Assembly: GCF_035825295.1 (NCBI RefSeq)
Contig: NZ_JAYMGI010000002.1
Location: forward strand, 806,001 to 870,000
Origin: Actinacidiphila sp. DG2A-62
Lineage (GTDB): Bacteria > Actinomycetota > Actinomycetes > Streptomycetales > Streptomycetaceae
DNA length: 64,000 bases
Reading direction: 5' to 3'
The notes under the pieces were generated by a model. That model did not search any database and was not told where the DNA came from. It worked only from the letters and a program-made list of their open reading frames with translations. This document shows positions 1 through 8,628 of this stretch, in pieces (positions within the stretch are counted from its first letter, which is position 1; the number at the start of each line of letters is the position of its first letter). The position numbers and the translations under genes are program-made.

Positions 1-111
1 CCCTATGGGGCAGCGCCGGCACGAGTGGCGCTGCGCTTCCGGCTGGAGGCCGTGCTCGCCTACAGGCTGGGGGTCGGCTCCGCGCCGCTGCGCAGCACGC
101 GGCCGTGCTGA
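1..111 (+). CDS. Possible 3' end of an upstream gene (partial)
   Basis: Frame 1 is open from the window edge to a TGA at 109-111 and would encode the last 36 residues of an unseen protein. The tail has an amphipathic stretch (VALRFRLEAVLAYRLGV) that looks protein-like, but no family can be assigned. It could equally be a chance open frame in GC-rich DNA. Confidence 0.25.
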   Translation, partial: PYGAAPARVALRFRLEAVLAYRLGVGSAPLRSTRPC

Positions 112-166
112 AGCGCCCCTACGGCCCGGCTAGGTTCGGTCCCTGGCCGACTCGTATGCTGCGGCC

Positions 167-808
167 ATGACCGAGACCCGAAACCCGACACCGCATGAGG
201 CTTTCGAGCTGCTGCTGGCCGGCAACCAGCGCTTCGTCGCCGGTACCCCCGAGCACCCGAACCAGGACGCTGCCCGCCGCGCCGAGACCGCTCCGTCCCA
301 GCAGCCCTTCGCGGTGCTGTTCGGATGTTCGGACTCCCGGCTGGCCGCCGAGATCGTCTTCGATCGCGGCCTGGGCGACCTGTTCGTCGTGCGCACCGCC
401 GGCCACGTCATGGGCCCGGAGGTGCTGGGCAGCATCGAGTACGGCGTGGACCTGCTGAACTGCCCGCTGGTGGTGGTTCTCGGCCACGACTCGTGCGGCG
501 CGGTCAGCGCGGCGTGCGCGGCACTGGATGAGGGCCTGGCGCCCGCCGGATACATCCGCGACGTCGTCGAACGGGTCACCCCTCACGTGCTGGCCGCACG
601 CACCGCCGGACGCCTCCAGCCCGAAGAGATCCTCACCGAGCACGTCGGCCGCACCGTCGACATGCTCCTGGACCGCTCCCGGATCCTGGCCGACAGAGTC
701 ACTGCGGGCCGGACCGCCGTCGTCGGCCTGTGCTACCGCCTCAGCGACGGTACTGCCCAGGTCGTCGCCGCCCGCGGCCTCGAAACGGCAATCGCCCCCG
801 CCTCCTGA
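167..808 (+). CDS. Beta-class carbonic anhydrase
   Basis: This 213-residue protein should interconvert CO2 and bicarbonate in the cytoplasm. Both zinc-site motifs of the beta class are visible: CSDSR (about residues 53-57), giving the first Cys and the Asp/Arg dyad, and HDSCGA (about 106-111), giving the His and second Cys ligands. Length and motif spacing match the compact bacterial enzymes. It starts with ATG at 167 and stands alone, with the inverted threonylcarbamoyl-AMP synthase relic downstream. Bicarbonate supply for carboxylases is a plausible role, but nothing here ties it to a specific pathway. Confidence 0.93.
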   Translation: MTETRNPTPHEAFELLLAGNQRFVAGTPEHPNQDAARRAETAPSQQPFAVLFGCSDSRLAAEIVFDRGLGDLFVVRTAGHVMGPEVLGSIEYGVDLLNCPLVVVLGHDSCGAVSAACAALDEGLAPAGYIRDVVERVTPHVLAARTAGRLQPEEILTEHVGRTVDMLLDRSRILADRVTAGRTAVVGLCYRLSDGTAQVVAARGLETAIAPAS

Positions 809-844
809 TCCTGCGGTCGCCCGGGTGCAGAGCGCCGGGCCCAT

Positions 845-985
845 GGCCGGTCACCCGGCCGTCCAGGGCCCCGCGGCCCGGCGCAGACGATCGACGATCG
901 CCAGCCCGATACCGTTATACCCGACAGGCGCGCGGCGACGAGGTCGCGCCCCTGCCGGTCGAGCTCGCGCAGGTACTCATACAGC
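845..985 (-). pseudogene. Inverted relic of a threonylcarbamoyl-AMP synthase 3' end
   Basis: Read on the minus strand, these ~140 bases closely match the last ~140 bases of the intact synthase gene at 2205-2343 on the plus strand, including its C-terminal codons and the bases around its stop. The two copies face each other about 1.2 kb apart. Blocks of near identity (for example GCGCAGACGATCGACGATCG) alternate with diverged stretches, and this copy has no start or N-terminal domain. It is a broken second copy left by duplication and inversion, or by rearrangement with a related chromosome. Confidence 0.8.
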
Positions 986-1352
986 ACAGGCCTCCGCCCC
1001 CCACCGGGTGCCGAGGAACCCGGGTCCGGCACAGGAAGCACTGACCGCCAGCTGGCAGAGCAGCAGGAACGGCCTGTGCCAATAGCGCGCCAAGTCCGAG
1101 CCCCCTGCCGTGCTCAGACCACGACGAGCCAATCGGCGGAACACCTGAAGGCCAGAATGGATGGCCTCGAAGCTGTGGGCAGATCACAGGTCGTGGTCGT
1201 GGCCTACGCGTACGGCATGGTCAGCCCCGGCTGACTCAAGGACTGAACCCCAGGGTCCCACGGGCCGCTTTCCGCACGGGCGGCTGTACGGTGTTGAACG
1301 GGCAACGCAAGCCGTCCCGCTTGGAGCGGTACAGGGTGGGAGAATTGCTCGG
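986..1352. other. Intergenic stretch without a recognisable gene
   Basis: Nothing convincing is coded here. An upstream extension of the synthase frame is open from 1161, but its composition (Trp/Arg/Ser-rich) and lack of family similarity suggest it is untranslated leader. A purine-rich stretch at 1335-1342 is the likely ribosome binding site for the GTG at 1353. Confidence 0.5.
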
Positions 1353-2339
1353 GTGAGGGAACCGGGCAAGGACATCGAGGCGGCAGCCGGGGTACTGCGC
1401 TCCGGCGGGCTGGTCGCGCTGCCGACGGAGACAGTTTACGGGCTGGGTGCGAACGCGGAGGATGCCACTGCGGTGCGGCGGGTTTTCCAGGTCAAGGGGC
1501 GCCCGCCGTCCCACCCGCTGATCGTGCACCTCGCGAGCGCAGGGCAGTTGGGTGAGTGGGTCGAGGAGGTGCCGGACACGGCTCGTGTGCTGGCCGACCG
1601 GTTCTGGCCGGGGCCGTTGACCTTGGTGTTGCCGCGCGGTCGCCGGGTGCCGTTGGAGGCGACGGGCGGTCTGGAGACGGTGGCCGTGCGGGTGCCTGAC
1701 CATCCGGTGGCACTTGCGTTGCTGGCAGCGTTCGGCGGGGGTGTGGCGGCGCCGTCGGCCAACCGTTTCGGCTCGGTCAGTCCGACCACCGCCGACCACG
1801 TCCGGGCGGAACTCGGTGATGCCGTTGACTTCATCCTCGACGGTGGTCCCTGCCAGGTCGGTGTCGAGTCGACCATCGTCGATGCCAGGGGCGGGGTTCC
1901 GAGCATCCTCCGGCCCGGCGGGGTGACGCGCGAGGCGCTCGAAGACGTGGTGGGGTCAAAGGTCGCGGTGACGGCCGAGGCGGCCGGCGGTGTCCGGGCC
2001 CCCGGCCAGCACCCGTCGCACTACGCCCCGCGGGCACGGGTGGTCCTGGTGGAGCCGGAGCAGGTTGCCGCGCAGGCGCACGTGGCCCAGGAGCAGGGGC
2101 ACCGGGTGGGCGTTCTTCTCCCACCACTCGTTGCCGCTGGTGTCGTGGTGAAGGCTGACGCGGTAGTGGAGGTTCCCGCTTCGATGGGCGCCTTCGCCCG
2201 CGGGTTGTATGAGTACCTGCGCGAGTTCGACCGGCAGGGGTGCGACCTCGTCGTCGCGTCCCTGCCGGCGCGGGACGGTCTTGGACTGGCGATCGTCGAT
2301 CGTCTGCGCCGGGCCGCGGGGCCCCGGACGGCCGGGTGA
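1353..2339 (+). CDS. L-threonylcarbamoyladenylate synthase (Sua5/YwlC type)
   Basis: It makes threonylcarbamoyl-AMP from threonine, bicarbonate and ATP, the first step of tRNA t6A formation, in the cytoplasm. The YrdC/Sua5 core is clear: LPTETVYGLGANA near the N terminus, KGRPPSHPLIVH, FWPGPLTLVL, APSANRFGSVSPTTADHV and VESTIVD, then a typical linker (APGQHPSHYAPRA) and the C-terminal Sua5 domain. The GTG at 1353 (328 residues) is preferred because it has a GGTGGGAG-like ribosome site and sits just before the conserved KDIEAAAGVLRSGG segment. An ATG at 1161 would add 64 unconserved residues. A broken inverted copy of the 3' end lies at 845-985. Confidence 0.9.
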   Translation: MREPGKDIEAAAGVLRSGGLVALPTETVYGLGANAEDATAVRRVFQVKGRPPSHPLIVHLASAGQLGEWVEEVPDTARVLADRFWPGPLTLVLPRGRRVPLEATGGLETVAVRVPDHPVALALLAAFGGGVAAPSANRFGSVSPTTADHVRAELGDAVDFILDGGPCQVGVESTIVDARGGVPSILRPGGVTREALEDVVGSKVAVTAEAAGGVRAPGQHPSHYAPRARVVLVEPEQVAAQAHVAQEQGHRVGVLLPPLVAAGVVVKADAVVEVPASMGAFARGLYEYLREFDRQGCDLVVASLPARDGLGLAIVDRLRRAAGPRTAG

Positions 2340-2413
2340 CCGGCAGCAAGCCCGGAGGCGATCGGCATCCAGGGTGGTTTCGGGGCCAGGAGGCGGTAGG
2401 CAGTTCTGCTTGA

Positions 2414-2578
2414 CAGGCCCGCAACAGGTCCCACAGGCAGGTCCGCGCCCGTGTCGATCACGCCTTCGCCCGCATGAAGACCTGGAAGATTCTCCGCGAC
2501 TGCCGCCTCGGAGACGACGGCGTCCACCACGCCATGCTCAACATCGCCCGGATGCACGACCTCCGCCTCGCGGATAGG
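2414..2578 (+). pseudogene. Relic of an IS5-type transposase C terminus
   Basis: Following an in-frame TGA at 2411, this frame reads a tail characteristic of actinobacterial IS5-family DDE transposases: RARVDHAFARMKTWKILRDC followed by a VHHAMLNIARMH segment. The catalytic DDE core, the start and the terminal inverted repeats are all missing, so the element is dead. It sits directly downstream of the synthase gene and may be linked to the inverted duplication nearby. Confidence 0.75.
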
Positions 2579-2971
2579 CGAGCGGTCGGGCCGGTCACCG
2601 AGCACGTCCGCGTCGGGCAGAGCTTATGCACGGGACGGGGCTTCGGTGCGGCGCTCGCAACGAACCCGGGCGCAAGGGGGTGGCGGTCGGCTCGAGCCCG
2701 GCGGGCGAGCCGCGCACCAACGCGCGCCGCTCCCCGAGATGCCCGGTCCGCAGTCCTTCCGCTCCCCTCCTCTACCAGCATGAACAGGGGCACAGAGGGG
2801 ATGTCAGCGTGCCGGAGCGGCCCGGTGGACATCACTACCGCAGGTCAGACGCGAGCTGCGAGGCGACCTTGACGAAACGGTGCGCGCAGTCCGTTGTTCA
2901 GTCCGCTGCGTAGTCCCTTGCTCCGGCAGCCTCCCCCGTCGGCGGCCGGGCCCCCGCGCACCCAGGCAGGG
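2579..2971. other. Intergenic stretch without a recognisable gene
   Basis: Open frames here are Arg/Ala/Ser-rich and overlap each other on both strands, as expected from GC-rich non-coding DNA. I saw no RNA gene or repeat. Confidence 0.5.
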
Positions 2972-3418
2972 TCATGGACTGCCGGGCCGGGCGGTGTGAT
3001 CGCGGTGGTGGCGGGTGCGGCGGGCCTCTTTCAGCTCGGCCTCGTAGAGGTGCCGACGGCCTCTGGCCAGGTCTTGGCGGATCTGCTGCTCCAGTGTGGT
3101 GAAGGGACGGTAGTACGTGGCGTCGTACGCTTCGATGATTTGAAAGGTCCAGTGGCCGGGGATGACGTTGCGTCCGAGGATCTCCCGTTCCACCTGATCG
3201 GCGTATTTGTCGTGCCCAGCCTCGCGCAAAAGCCGGACCGCCTCGTCCAGCTCGAAATCGGCGCCACCGGTCAGCTGGTGGAATTCGTGAAGAGCGCCGC
3301 GGGCACGCTCGGTGGTCTCCAGCGCCTTCGACAGCGCGCCGAGCGCCTCGACGGTTTCGTCGCTCATCCCGGCGGGGCGCTGATGTGCCCGGTCCGGGCC
3401 GTCGTCTTCATCGCTCAT
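2972..3418 (-). CDS. Conserved-looking hypothetical protein, 148 aa
   Basis: A soluble, charged, mostly helical protein with no name I can give. The ATG at 3418 is chosen because AGGTGA precedes it at good distance; an internal ATG at 3367 has no ribosome site. A helical segment (ETVEALGALSKALETTERARG) is followed by a Glu/Asp/Arg-rich body (RLLREAGHDKYADQVEREIL) and a His/Arg-rich tail. Codon use is typical of a real gene. No membrane segment, signal peptide or metal motif is visible. The small membrane protein upstream is on the same strand but about 340 bases away. Confidence 0.65.
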   Translation of the reverse strand: MSDEDDGPDRAHQRPAGMSDETVEALGALSKALETTERARGALHEFHQLTGGADFELDEAVRLLREAGHDKYADQVEREILGRNVIPGHWTFQIIEAYDATYYRPFTTLEQQIRQDLARGRRHLYEAELKEARRTRHHRDHTARPGSP

Positions 3419-3757
3419 TACTTTCACCTGCCCGCCCGCGCCTACCGGAGCGGTCCAGTCGTCCACCGCCTGCTGGACCCACTGCACACCAACGGCAGCG
3501 GCGCGCAACACGACCTTCGCCTGCACCTCGCGCAGACACCCACCGCCGCTCGTCGGGAGCGCAGCCGAACAAGGTCCGGCTCCCGGTATGCCCTCGACCC
3601 GGCCTCCGACATGAGCCCGGGGGCTTGCAGAACGCATGCCCACCGCGGTGCCGCTCGCCGCAGGGGCCCCCGCAGCAAGCGGCGGACACGTCGTGGGGGG
3701 CGGAGGCCCCGGAGACACCGCCGTGCCTCCCATGGCTTCGGCTCACTGGTTGCCCGG
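3419..3757. other. Gap between two minus-strand small genes
   Basis: The minus frame of the downstream hypothetical stays open through this gap, but its Pro/Gly/Ala-rich translation is poor. One short piece (KVVLRAAAVGVQWVQQAVDD, just before 3418) looks protein-like, so a longer N terminus starting at a GTG cannot be excluded. No other feature was seen. Confidence 0.4.
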
Positions 3758-3973
3758 TCAGTCCTCGTACTTTGCCAGCGCCAGGCCGAGGCCAAAGAAT
3801 GTGGGCGCCCATTCCCCGACGAAAATTCCCCACCGGTCGGCACGCGCCAGGCCCTTTTCCTCCGCCTGGAGAGATCCGGCCCACGACAGGACCGTCAGGC
3901 CGATCGATGCGAATGCGGCGGTGTAGCAGTGCTCACTGCGCAGACCCTTGTCATGCAGCGTCTTGACAACCAT
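3758..3973 (-). CDS. Small membrane protein, 71 aa
   Basis: A short protein starting MVVKTLHDKG with a strong ribosome site (GAGGAGGT about 6 bases before the ATG at 3973). Two hydrophobic stretches, around residues 21-33 (TAAFASIGLTVLSW) and 46-66 (GIFVGEWAPTFFGLGLALA), suggest two membrane passes with a short charged loop (AEEKGLARADR) between them. I recall similar small uncharacterised proteins in Streptomyces but cannot assign a function. It stops at 3758. Confidence 0.7.
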   Translation of the reverse strand: MVVKTLHDKGLRSEHCYTAAFASIGLTVLSWAGSLQAEEKGLARADRWGIFVGEWAPTFFGLGLALAKYED

Positions 3974-4097
3974 GGGTGACCTCCTCGGTTTGGAACTCCA
4001 GCCTTGCCCGCGCCGGCCGTCAAAGCGCGCGATGGGCGTCCAGACGAGTGACGGATCAGTCCGGCCCGGGCCGCGCCGCGCACAGTTGCCCGCCGGG

Positions 4098-4973
4098 TCA
4101 CACAACTGTCATGGTCCCCGCGCCGGGCGCGATCACCACCTCTTGGCCATGCCGCCAGGGCACCACCCAAGCGGGGCTGCGGCGCTCGGCGGCGCTCAGG
4201 AAGTCGGACAGCGGCGACTTCATCACGGTGTAGTCGTCGTAATGCACCGGCAGCACGTGATGTGGCCGCAGCATCCCGGCGAGCGCGGCTCCGCGCTCGC
4301 CATCCAGGGTGACGGTGAAGCCGCCCGGCAGCCGGGTGCCGCCCAGGTGCAGCACGCCCACGTCGAGGACCGGAAACCGGCGGGCGATCTCGCGCAGCCC
4401 GCCGAAGAGCATGGTGTCGCCCGAGACGTACACGCGTACCCGCACTGGGCCGTCCGCAGGGCCGAATTCCAACAGGCTGCCCATGACGGGGGGCAGCAGC
4501 AGCCGCAGCGGGCCGTGGCCGGCGTGCCGGGCGGGCAGGGCGGTCAGCCGCACCTGGTGCCGTCCGCGGGTGAGTGTGTGCTCCTGCCAGTCCCGCAGCC
4601 CCGCGGCCCGGTGGAAACCGTGCAGCAGGTGCAGCCGGCGGGCCGCGTGCGGAGTGGTGAGGACCGGCAGCGAGCGGTCCAGTTCGCGCCGCGCCGTCCG
4701 GTCCCAGTGGTCCCCGTGAAGGTGCGATAGCAACACGGCGTCCAGGGCGGGCAGTTCCCTGACCGACAGCACCGGTTCGGTCAGCCGCCGCGAGAACAGT
4801 CCGTAGCCCAGGTAGGCGTACTGGCCGCGGTGCAGGAAGTTCGGGTCGGTCAGCAGAGTGAGTGCGCCGTACCTGATCAGCAGGGTCGCGTTTCCGATGA
4901 AGCGGATTCGGACCGCTGGATCGTCTCCGGTGCTGGTGCCGGAACCGTTGCCGCCGTCAGTGCCGTCGGACAT
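4098..4973 (-). CDS. MBL-fold metallo-hydrolase (UlaG / NAPE-PLD-like)
   Basis: A 291-residue cytoplasmic beta-lactamase-fold hydrolase. The metal motif HLHGDHWD (HxHxDH) is at about residues 84-91, with further metal-site candidates at the HAGHG segment, VSGDTM and the C-terminal HYDDY. The order and the N-terminal RFIGNATLLIRYGALTLLTDP strand resemble NAPE-PLD/UlaG-like proteins that cleave phosphodiester or lactone bonds. The substrate cannot be predicted. The ATG at 4973 has an ideal GAGGAGG ribosome site. It appears monocistronic. Confidence 0.88.
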   Translation of the reverse strand: MSDGTDGGNGSGTSTGDDPAVRIRFIGNATLLIRYGALTLLTDPNFLHRGQYAYLGYGLFSRRLTEPVLSVRELPALDAVLLSHLHGDHWDRTARRELDRSLPVLTTPHAARRLHLLHGFHRAAGLRDWQEHTLTRGRHQVRLTALPARHAGHGPLRLLLPPVMGSLLEFGPADGPVRVRVYVSGDTMLFGGLREIARRFPVLDVGVLHLGGTRLPGGFTVTLDGERGAALAGMLRPHHVLPVHYDDYTVMKSPLSDFLSAAERRSPAWVVPWRHGQEVVIAPGAGTMTVV

Positions 4974-5127
4974 CGTGCCTCCTCGCGGTGGCGGGGTCGC
5001 TCCCGCCGCAGCAAATGCCGCTGCGGCTCAGCCGCCGCCATGTGCCGGACGCCGGGCCCGCCGCGGCGTCGCCCCGGTGCGACGGCACCCGCCTGCCGCA
5101 GGACGGTCATGGCCGACGGGGGTAAGG

Positions 5128-6216
5128 TCATGTCCCTGCCCGGGCCCGCGGGCCAGCGGCCCGGCGCCACGCGGCGAGCCATCCGGCTTCCAGCGCCGCA
5201 TCGAGCAGGTAGGTGGGCGAAATTCGGCCCTTGGGCACATAGAGCAGGTCGATGGCCAGCAGCGTCAGGGCGGTGCCCGTCCCGGTCACGCGGGCCTGTG
5301 CAGTATCTTCGGGGTTGCGCGCGGCCAGGAGCTGCGCGACCCCCGCGGAGGTCAGCAGCCCACCTGTGGTCATCTGCAGCCACTCGTCAGTCTTCGAGCC
5401 GAAGACCCACTCAAAGCTCCTGCGGTGCACCAGCGGCCACAGTCCGCCGACGAGGTTGAACACGCCCTGACCGACGGCCACCTGTACGGCGGCCCCGGTC
5501 TTCCGCTTCCCGTGCCGGTCCGGTCCGCCGCCGGACCGTCCGCGGCGCCAGGTCCTGCCCGCGACGCCGAGCGCGAGGGCCGCGGCGCCCAGGGCCGGCG
5601 GGACGAGCCTTCGGTACGCCGGTTCCCCGGTGGAGCCGGACGAGGCGTCGCGGAGCCGGTCGAAGGGGCTCAGTGGGATGCCCAGAAGGGCGTTGCCCGG
5701 CGGGCGCCGCGGCACGGCCGGATGCGGGTGGGTGGGCGCCGTGCGGCGTACCCCCTCCCAGGCGGCACCGATCTCGCGCAGCCGGCGCGTGTCCAGGCCG
5801 TCGCGCAGGCGCGGCAGCAGCAGGTCCTCCTCGTCGCGGATGTCCTGTCGGATCAGTGCGCAGGCCCGCTGCATCCAGGCCCGGCGCCGCGGGTCGGCAT
5901 CGCCGGCCTTCTCGATACGGGCGACCAGGTCGTTGATGGCCTGGTGCTCCTGCTCGACCCGCTCGGTGAGCTTCTCGCCGTCCGGTGCGAGCCGTCGCAG
6001 CACCGGCCACAGGACCGTCTCCTCCGCGAAGGCATGGGTGAAAACCAGCTGCACCAGGCTCTTCCACGCCTCCCGACTCGGAGCGCTGTCCGGGGCATCG
6101 GAGAGACAGGCGGTCATCAAGGTGTCGATATCGGCGTGGTCACGGCGCTGCCGGACCAGGATGCTGTCCGGCCCGCCGAGTTCCTCGACACTCTGCTCGC
6201 TGATGGAGACGGTCAT
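5128..6216 (-). CDS. Hemerythrin-domain protein with hydrophobic C-terminal half
   Basis: 362 residues. The N-terminal ~160 residues form a hemerythrin HHE-type four-helix domain: RRDHADIDTLM, THAFAEETVLWPVL, EQEHQAINDLV and RDEEDLLLPRL carry the expected His/Glu ligands. One His expected in the last helix seems replaced (QDIRDEED), so the di-iron site may be incomplete. The rest holds hydrophobic stretches (LVPPALGAAALALGVAG, FNLVGGLWPLV, GGLLTSAGVAQLL, TALTLLAIDLLYV) separated by basic loops, suggesting membrane association. The start has GAGGAGGAAA. Its position between an MBL hydrolase and Mn uptake fits a redox, oxygen or NO stress role, which is inference. Confidence 0.8.
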   Translation of the reverse strand: MTVSISEQSVEELGGPDSILVRQRRDHADIDTLMTACLSDAPDSAPSREAWKSLVQLVFTHAFAEETVLWPVLRRLAPDGEKLTERVEQEHQAINDLVARIEKAGDADPRRRAWMQRACALIRQDIRDEEDLLLPRLRDGLDTRRLREIGAAWEGVRRTAPTHPHPAVPRRPPGNALLGIPLSPFDRLRDASSGSTGEPAYRRLVPPALGAAALALGVAGRTWRRGRSGGGPDRHGKRKTGAAVQVAVGQGVFNLVGGLWPLVHRRSFEWVFGSKTDEWLQMTTGGLLTSAGVAQLLAARNPEDTAQARVTGTGTALTLLAIDLLYVPKGRISPTYLLDAALEAGWLAAWRRAAGPRARAGT

Positions 6217-6447
6217 GATGTTTCCTCCTCCGGGCGAACGCCCTTCTGGCCGGCCGCCAGCTCATGCGGGGTGTGTGCGTCCGGCTCGATCATGGTGGTG
6301 CCCTTTCGCGTACGGGGACCCGCCGCGGTTCTCCGCCTCGGCCCCGGGCCTACCCCGTCGGTGGTGGGTGATGCGGCTGCTCATGGACGCCTGTCCCGCT
6401 GCCGGGTCCCGGGCCCGCTCGCCGCGTGGCCGGCGAGTGCGGCCGGC

Positions 6448-6714
6448 TCACGGTCCGGGGTCCGGCGGCCAGTCGTCAGGCCGCGTCGGCTCGTCCGTCC
6501 GGCGCTGGTCCAGCCAGAGGTGGACGGCCGCCTCGATCGCCTCCTGCCCGGCCAGTACGGTGCCGGCCTCGGGTGCCCGCCTGTCTATGCGGATCAGGCG
6601 CGCGCACAAACCGGCGTCGGAGCAGCGCCAGGTACGGATGAGCAGGGAGGCCGTGCGGTCCTCGTCGGACGCGCCGGGGCCTGGGGTGTCGGGGCCGAAT
6701 GCGTGTGCGCTCAT
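6448..6714 (-). CDS. Small hypothetical protein, 88 aa
   Basis: A short soluble protein starting MSAHAFGPDTPG at the ATG at 6714, preceded by a CAGGACGGA ribosome site. The middle (SLLIRTWRCSDAGLCARLIR, then AGQEAIEAAVHLWLDQRR) looks like folded protein, while both ends are Pro/Asp-rich. I do not recognise it. It lies between the Nramp transporter and the hemerythrin gene on the same strand. Confidence 0.5.
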   Translation of the reverse strand: MSAHAFGPDTPGPGASDEDRTASLLIRTWRCSDAGLCARLIRIDRRAPEAGTVLAGQEAIEAAVHLWLDQRRTDEPTRPDDWPPDPGP

Positions 6715-6929
6715 GATTCCGTCCTGGGTTGTGGCGTCACCGCGGTGTCGCTGTTGCCGTCGGGCCGACCGGCCCGAGGGCGGTACGGCCGCGTGACGAG
6801 GAGGGCGGCGAAGGCGCGGGCGAAGCTGTCGCGCCGCCGCGGCCGGTACGCCGTCTGGTGGGCCGGCGCCGCGCCGGAGCGGCGCGCCCGGTTCCGCAGG
6901 CGCGTCGCGAGGCTGCCGTCTCCCGCCCC

Positions 6930-8252
6930 TCACGACAGCAGCGGCCGGATGAGCAGGAAGACATTGAAGCCGCTGATCAGCGCGGCGACCGCGGAGGCGG
7001 CCAGCGTGGTGGCCCGGCGGTTGGCCCGGCAGCCCATGACCGACCGGCTGGCGGTCAGCCACACCAGGGGCACCAGCGCGAAGGGGATACCGAAGGAGAG
7101 CACGACCTGGCTGAGGACCAGGGCGCGGGTGGGTTCAGTGCCCGCCGCGAGCAGCGCCAGGGCGGGCAGCAGCCCGGCCAGGCGGCGGGCCGCCATGGGC
7201 AGGCGGCGGCGCAGGAACCCGCTCATGATCGCGTCACCGGCGCTGACGCCGACGCTGGAGGAGGCCAGGCCGGCGGCCAGCAGCGCGAGCGCGAAGGCAA
7301 CCGCGGCGCCCCTGCCGATCTGCCTGCCCAGGCCGGCGTGCACGGCCGCCAGGGTGTCGGCGGGCACGGGTGAGGCGTGCAGCGCGCCGGCCGCGACGGC
7401 GAGCATGGCGGCGTTGGCGAGCCCTGCCGTGCCCAGGGCCAGTGCGATGCCCCCGAGGCGGGTCCGGGGAGCCCGGCCGCTGCCGCTGCCGGCGGAGCGG
7501 CTGGTCAGCGCGGAGTGCAGGTAGATGACGTGTGGCATGACGGTGGCGCCGATGATGCCTGTGGCCAGCAGCAGACTGTCCTGGCCGGCCAGGCGTGGGA
7601 GCATCCCGGCACCGGTTGCGGACGCGGTGCCCGCGCGCAGCGCCTGGTAGAGGAACCCTGTCAGGACGACCAGCAGCATCCCGGCGACCACTCGTTCGAA
7701 GCTCCGTCTCCCCCACGGTGCCAGCACCAGGACGGCGAGCGCCGCCCCGGCGGTGAGGGCGGCGCCCGCGAGAAGCGGCACGCCGAACAGCAGGCGGAGG
7801 GCGACGGCACCCCCGATGATCTCGGCGAGGTCGGTGGCGATGGCCACCGCTTCTGCCTGGGCCCACAGCAGCCAGGTCACCGGACGGGGGCAGTGAGCGC
7901 GGCACAACTCGGCCAGGCTGTGTCCGCTGGCCTCGCCGAGCTTCGCGGACAGGTACTGCACCAGTACGGCCAGACCGTTCGCCGCGATGACCACCCACAG
8001 CAGCAGGTAGCCGTAGGAGGCGCCCGCGGCGGTATTGACGGCGAAATTGCCCGGGTCGACGTAGGCGACGGACACCACGAACGCCGGCCCGCAGCAGGCC
8101 GTCCATTGCCTCAGGCGGCGGTATGCGGATCCGCCCCGGGAGGAGCTCGCGTCTCGGGGTGTCGCCGGCGGGGGCGGCACCGGCCGCCGCACGGGGACGG
8201 CGGCCGTCCTCTCCACGACCGGAAGGTCCTGATAGCGGCCGGGATCCAGCAT
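6930..8252 (-). CDS. mntH: Nramp-family divalent metal importer (MntH-like)
   Basis: A 440-residue proton-coupled Mn2+/Fe2+ importer of the plasma membrane. The signature VAYVDPGNFAVN (DPGN, TM1) at about residues 63-74 and VMPHVIYLHSAL (MPH, TM6) at about 236-247 carry the metal-binding Asp, Asn and Met of the family. About eleven hydrophobic segments follow a ~45-residue Pro/Arg-rich cytoplasmic leader. The gene begins 5 bases after the stop of a small membrane protein, so the two are probably co-transcribed. A Mn-catalase lies just upstream on the same strand, suggesting Mn supply for that enzyme. No MntR-type box was identified. Confidence 0.93.
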   Translation of the reverse strand: MLDPGRYQDLPVVERTAAVPVRRPVPPPPATPRDASSSRGGSAYRRLRQWTACCGPAFVVSVAYVDPGNFAVNTAAGASYGYLLLWVVIAANGLAVLVQYLSAKLGEASGHSLAELCRAHCPRPVTWLLWAQAEAVAIATDLAEIIGGAVALRLLFGVPLLAGAALTAGAALAVLVLAPWGRRSFERVVAGMLLVVLTGFLYQALRAGTASATGAGMLPRLAGQDSLLLATGIIGATVMPHVIYLHSALTSRSAGSGSGRAPRTRLGGIALALGTAGLANAAMLAVAAGALHASPVPADTLAAVHAGLGRQIGRGAAVAFALALLAAGLASSSVGVSAGDAIMSGFLRRRLPMAARRLAGLLPALALLAAGTEPTRALVLSQVVLSFGIPFALVPLVWLTASRSVMGCRANRRATTLAASAVAALISGFNVFLLIRPLLS

Positions 8253-8257
8253 GGGAC

Positions 8258-8449
8258 TCAGCCCCTCCGTGCGCGGTGTGCGCGCACCGTGATCCGGGCG
8301 GTGGTGCAGCCGACCAGTGCCAGCGCCGTGATGCTTCCGGCGACGGTCCGTGCGGACACGGCCGCCGCGAGCGCGACCGCCTGCACCACGAGCAGCACGG
8401 GCAGCGGCCCGCGAACCGCACGACGGGTGGAGGACGAGGGAACAACCAT
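8258..8449 (-). CDS. Small membrane protein upstream of the Nramp gene, 63 aa
   Basis: ATG at 8449 with a GGGAG ribosome site and TGA at 8258. The Arg-rich N terminus (PSSSTRRAVRGPL) precedes a long hydrophobic stretch (PVLLVVQAVALAAAVSA, then ITALALVGCTTA) that would form one or two membrane helices, ending in a basic tail (RAHRARRG). Only 5 bases separate it from the Nramp start, implying an operon. Function unknown; an accessory role to the importer is inference. Confidence 0.6.
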   Translation of the reverse strand: MVVPSSSTRRAVRGPLPVLLVVQAVALAAAVSARTVAGSITALALVGCTTARITVRAHRARRG

Positions 8450-8628
8450 GGGAGGACTCCCGGCGGGAAGGGAGGGCGCGTCACGTCGGACGGGCCGGGA
8501 CGGTGCGGTGGGCGGCCGGAGGGGGCGGGGACCGGAGCTGTCCGACGCGGGTGGCCGGCCGGGCCGCGGACGGGTGCACGGCGGGTGCACGGCCCGCCGG
8601 GTTGGGGCTCCGGCGGGCCGGCGCAGCC

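Noticed and set aside
845-985. Functional short antisense gene
   Set aside because: The sequence is a diverged inverted copy of the synthase 3' end with no start or domain.
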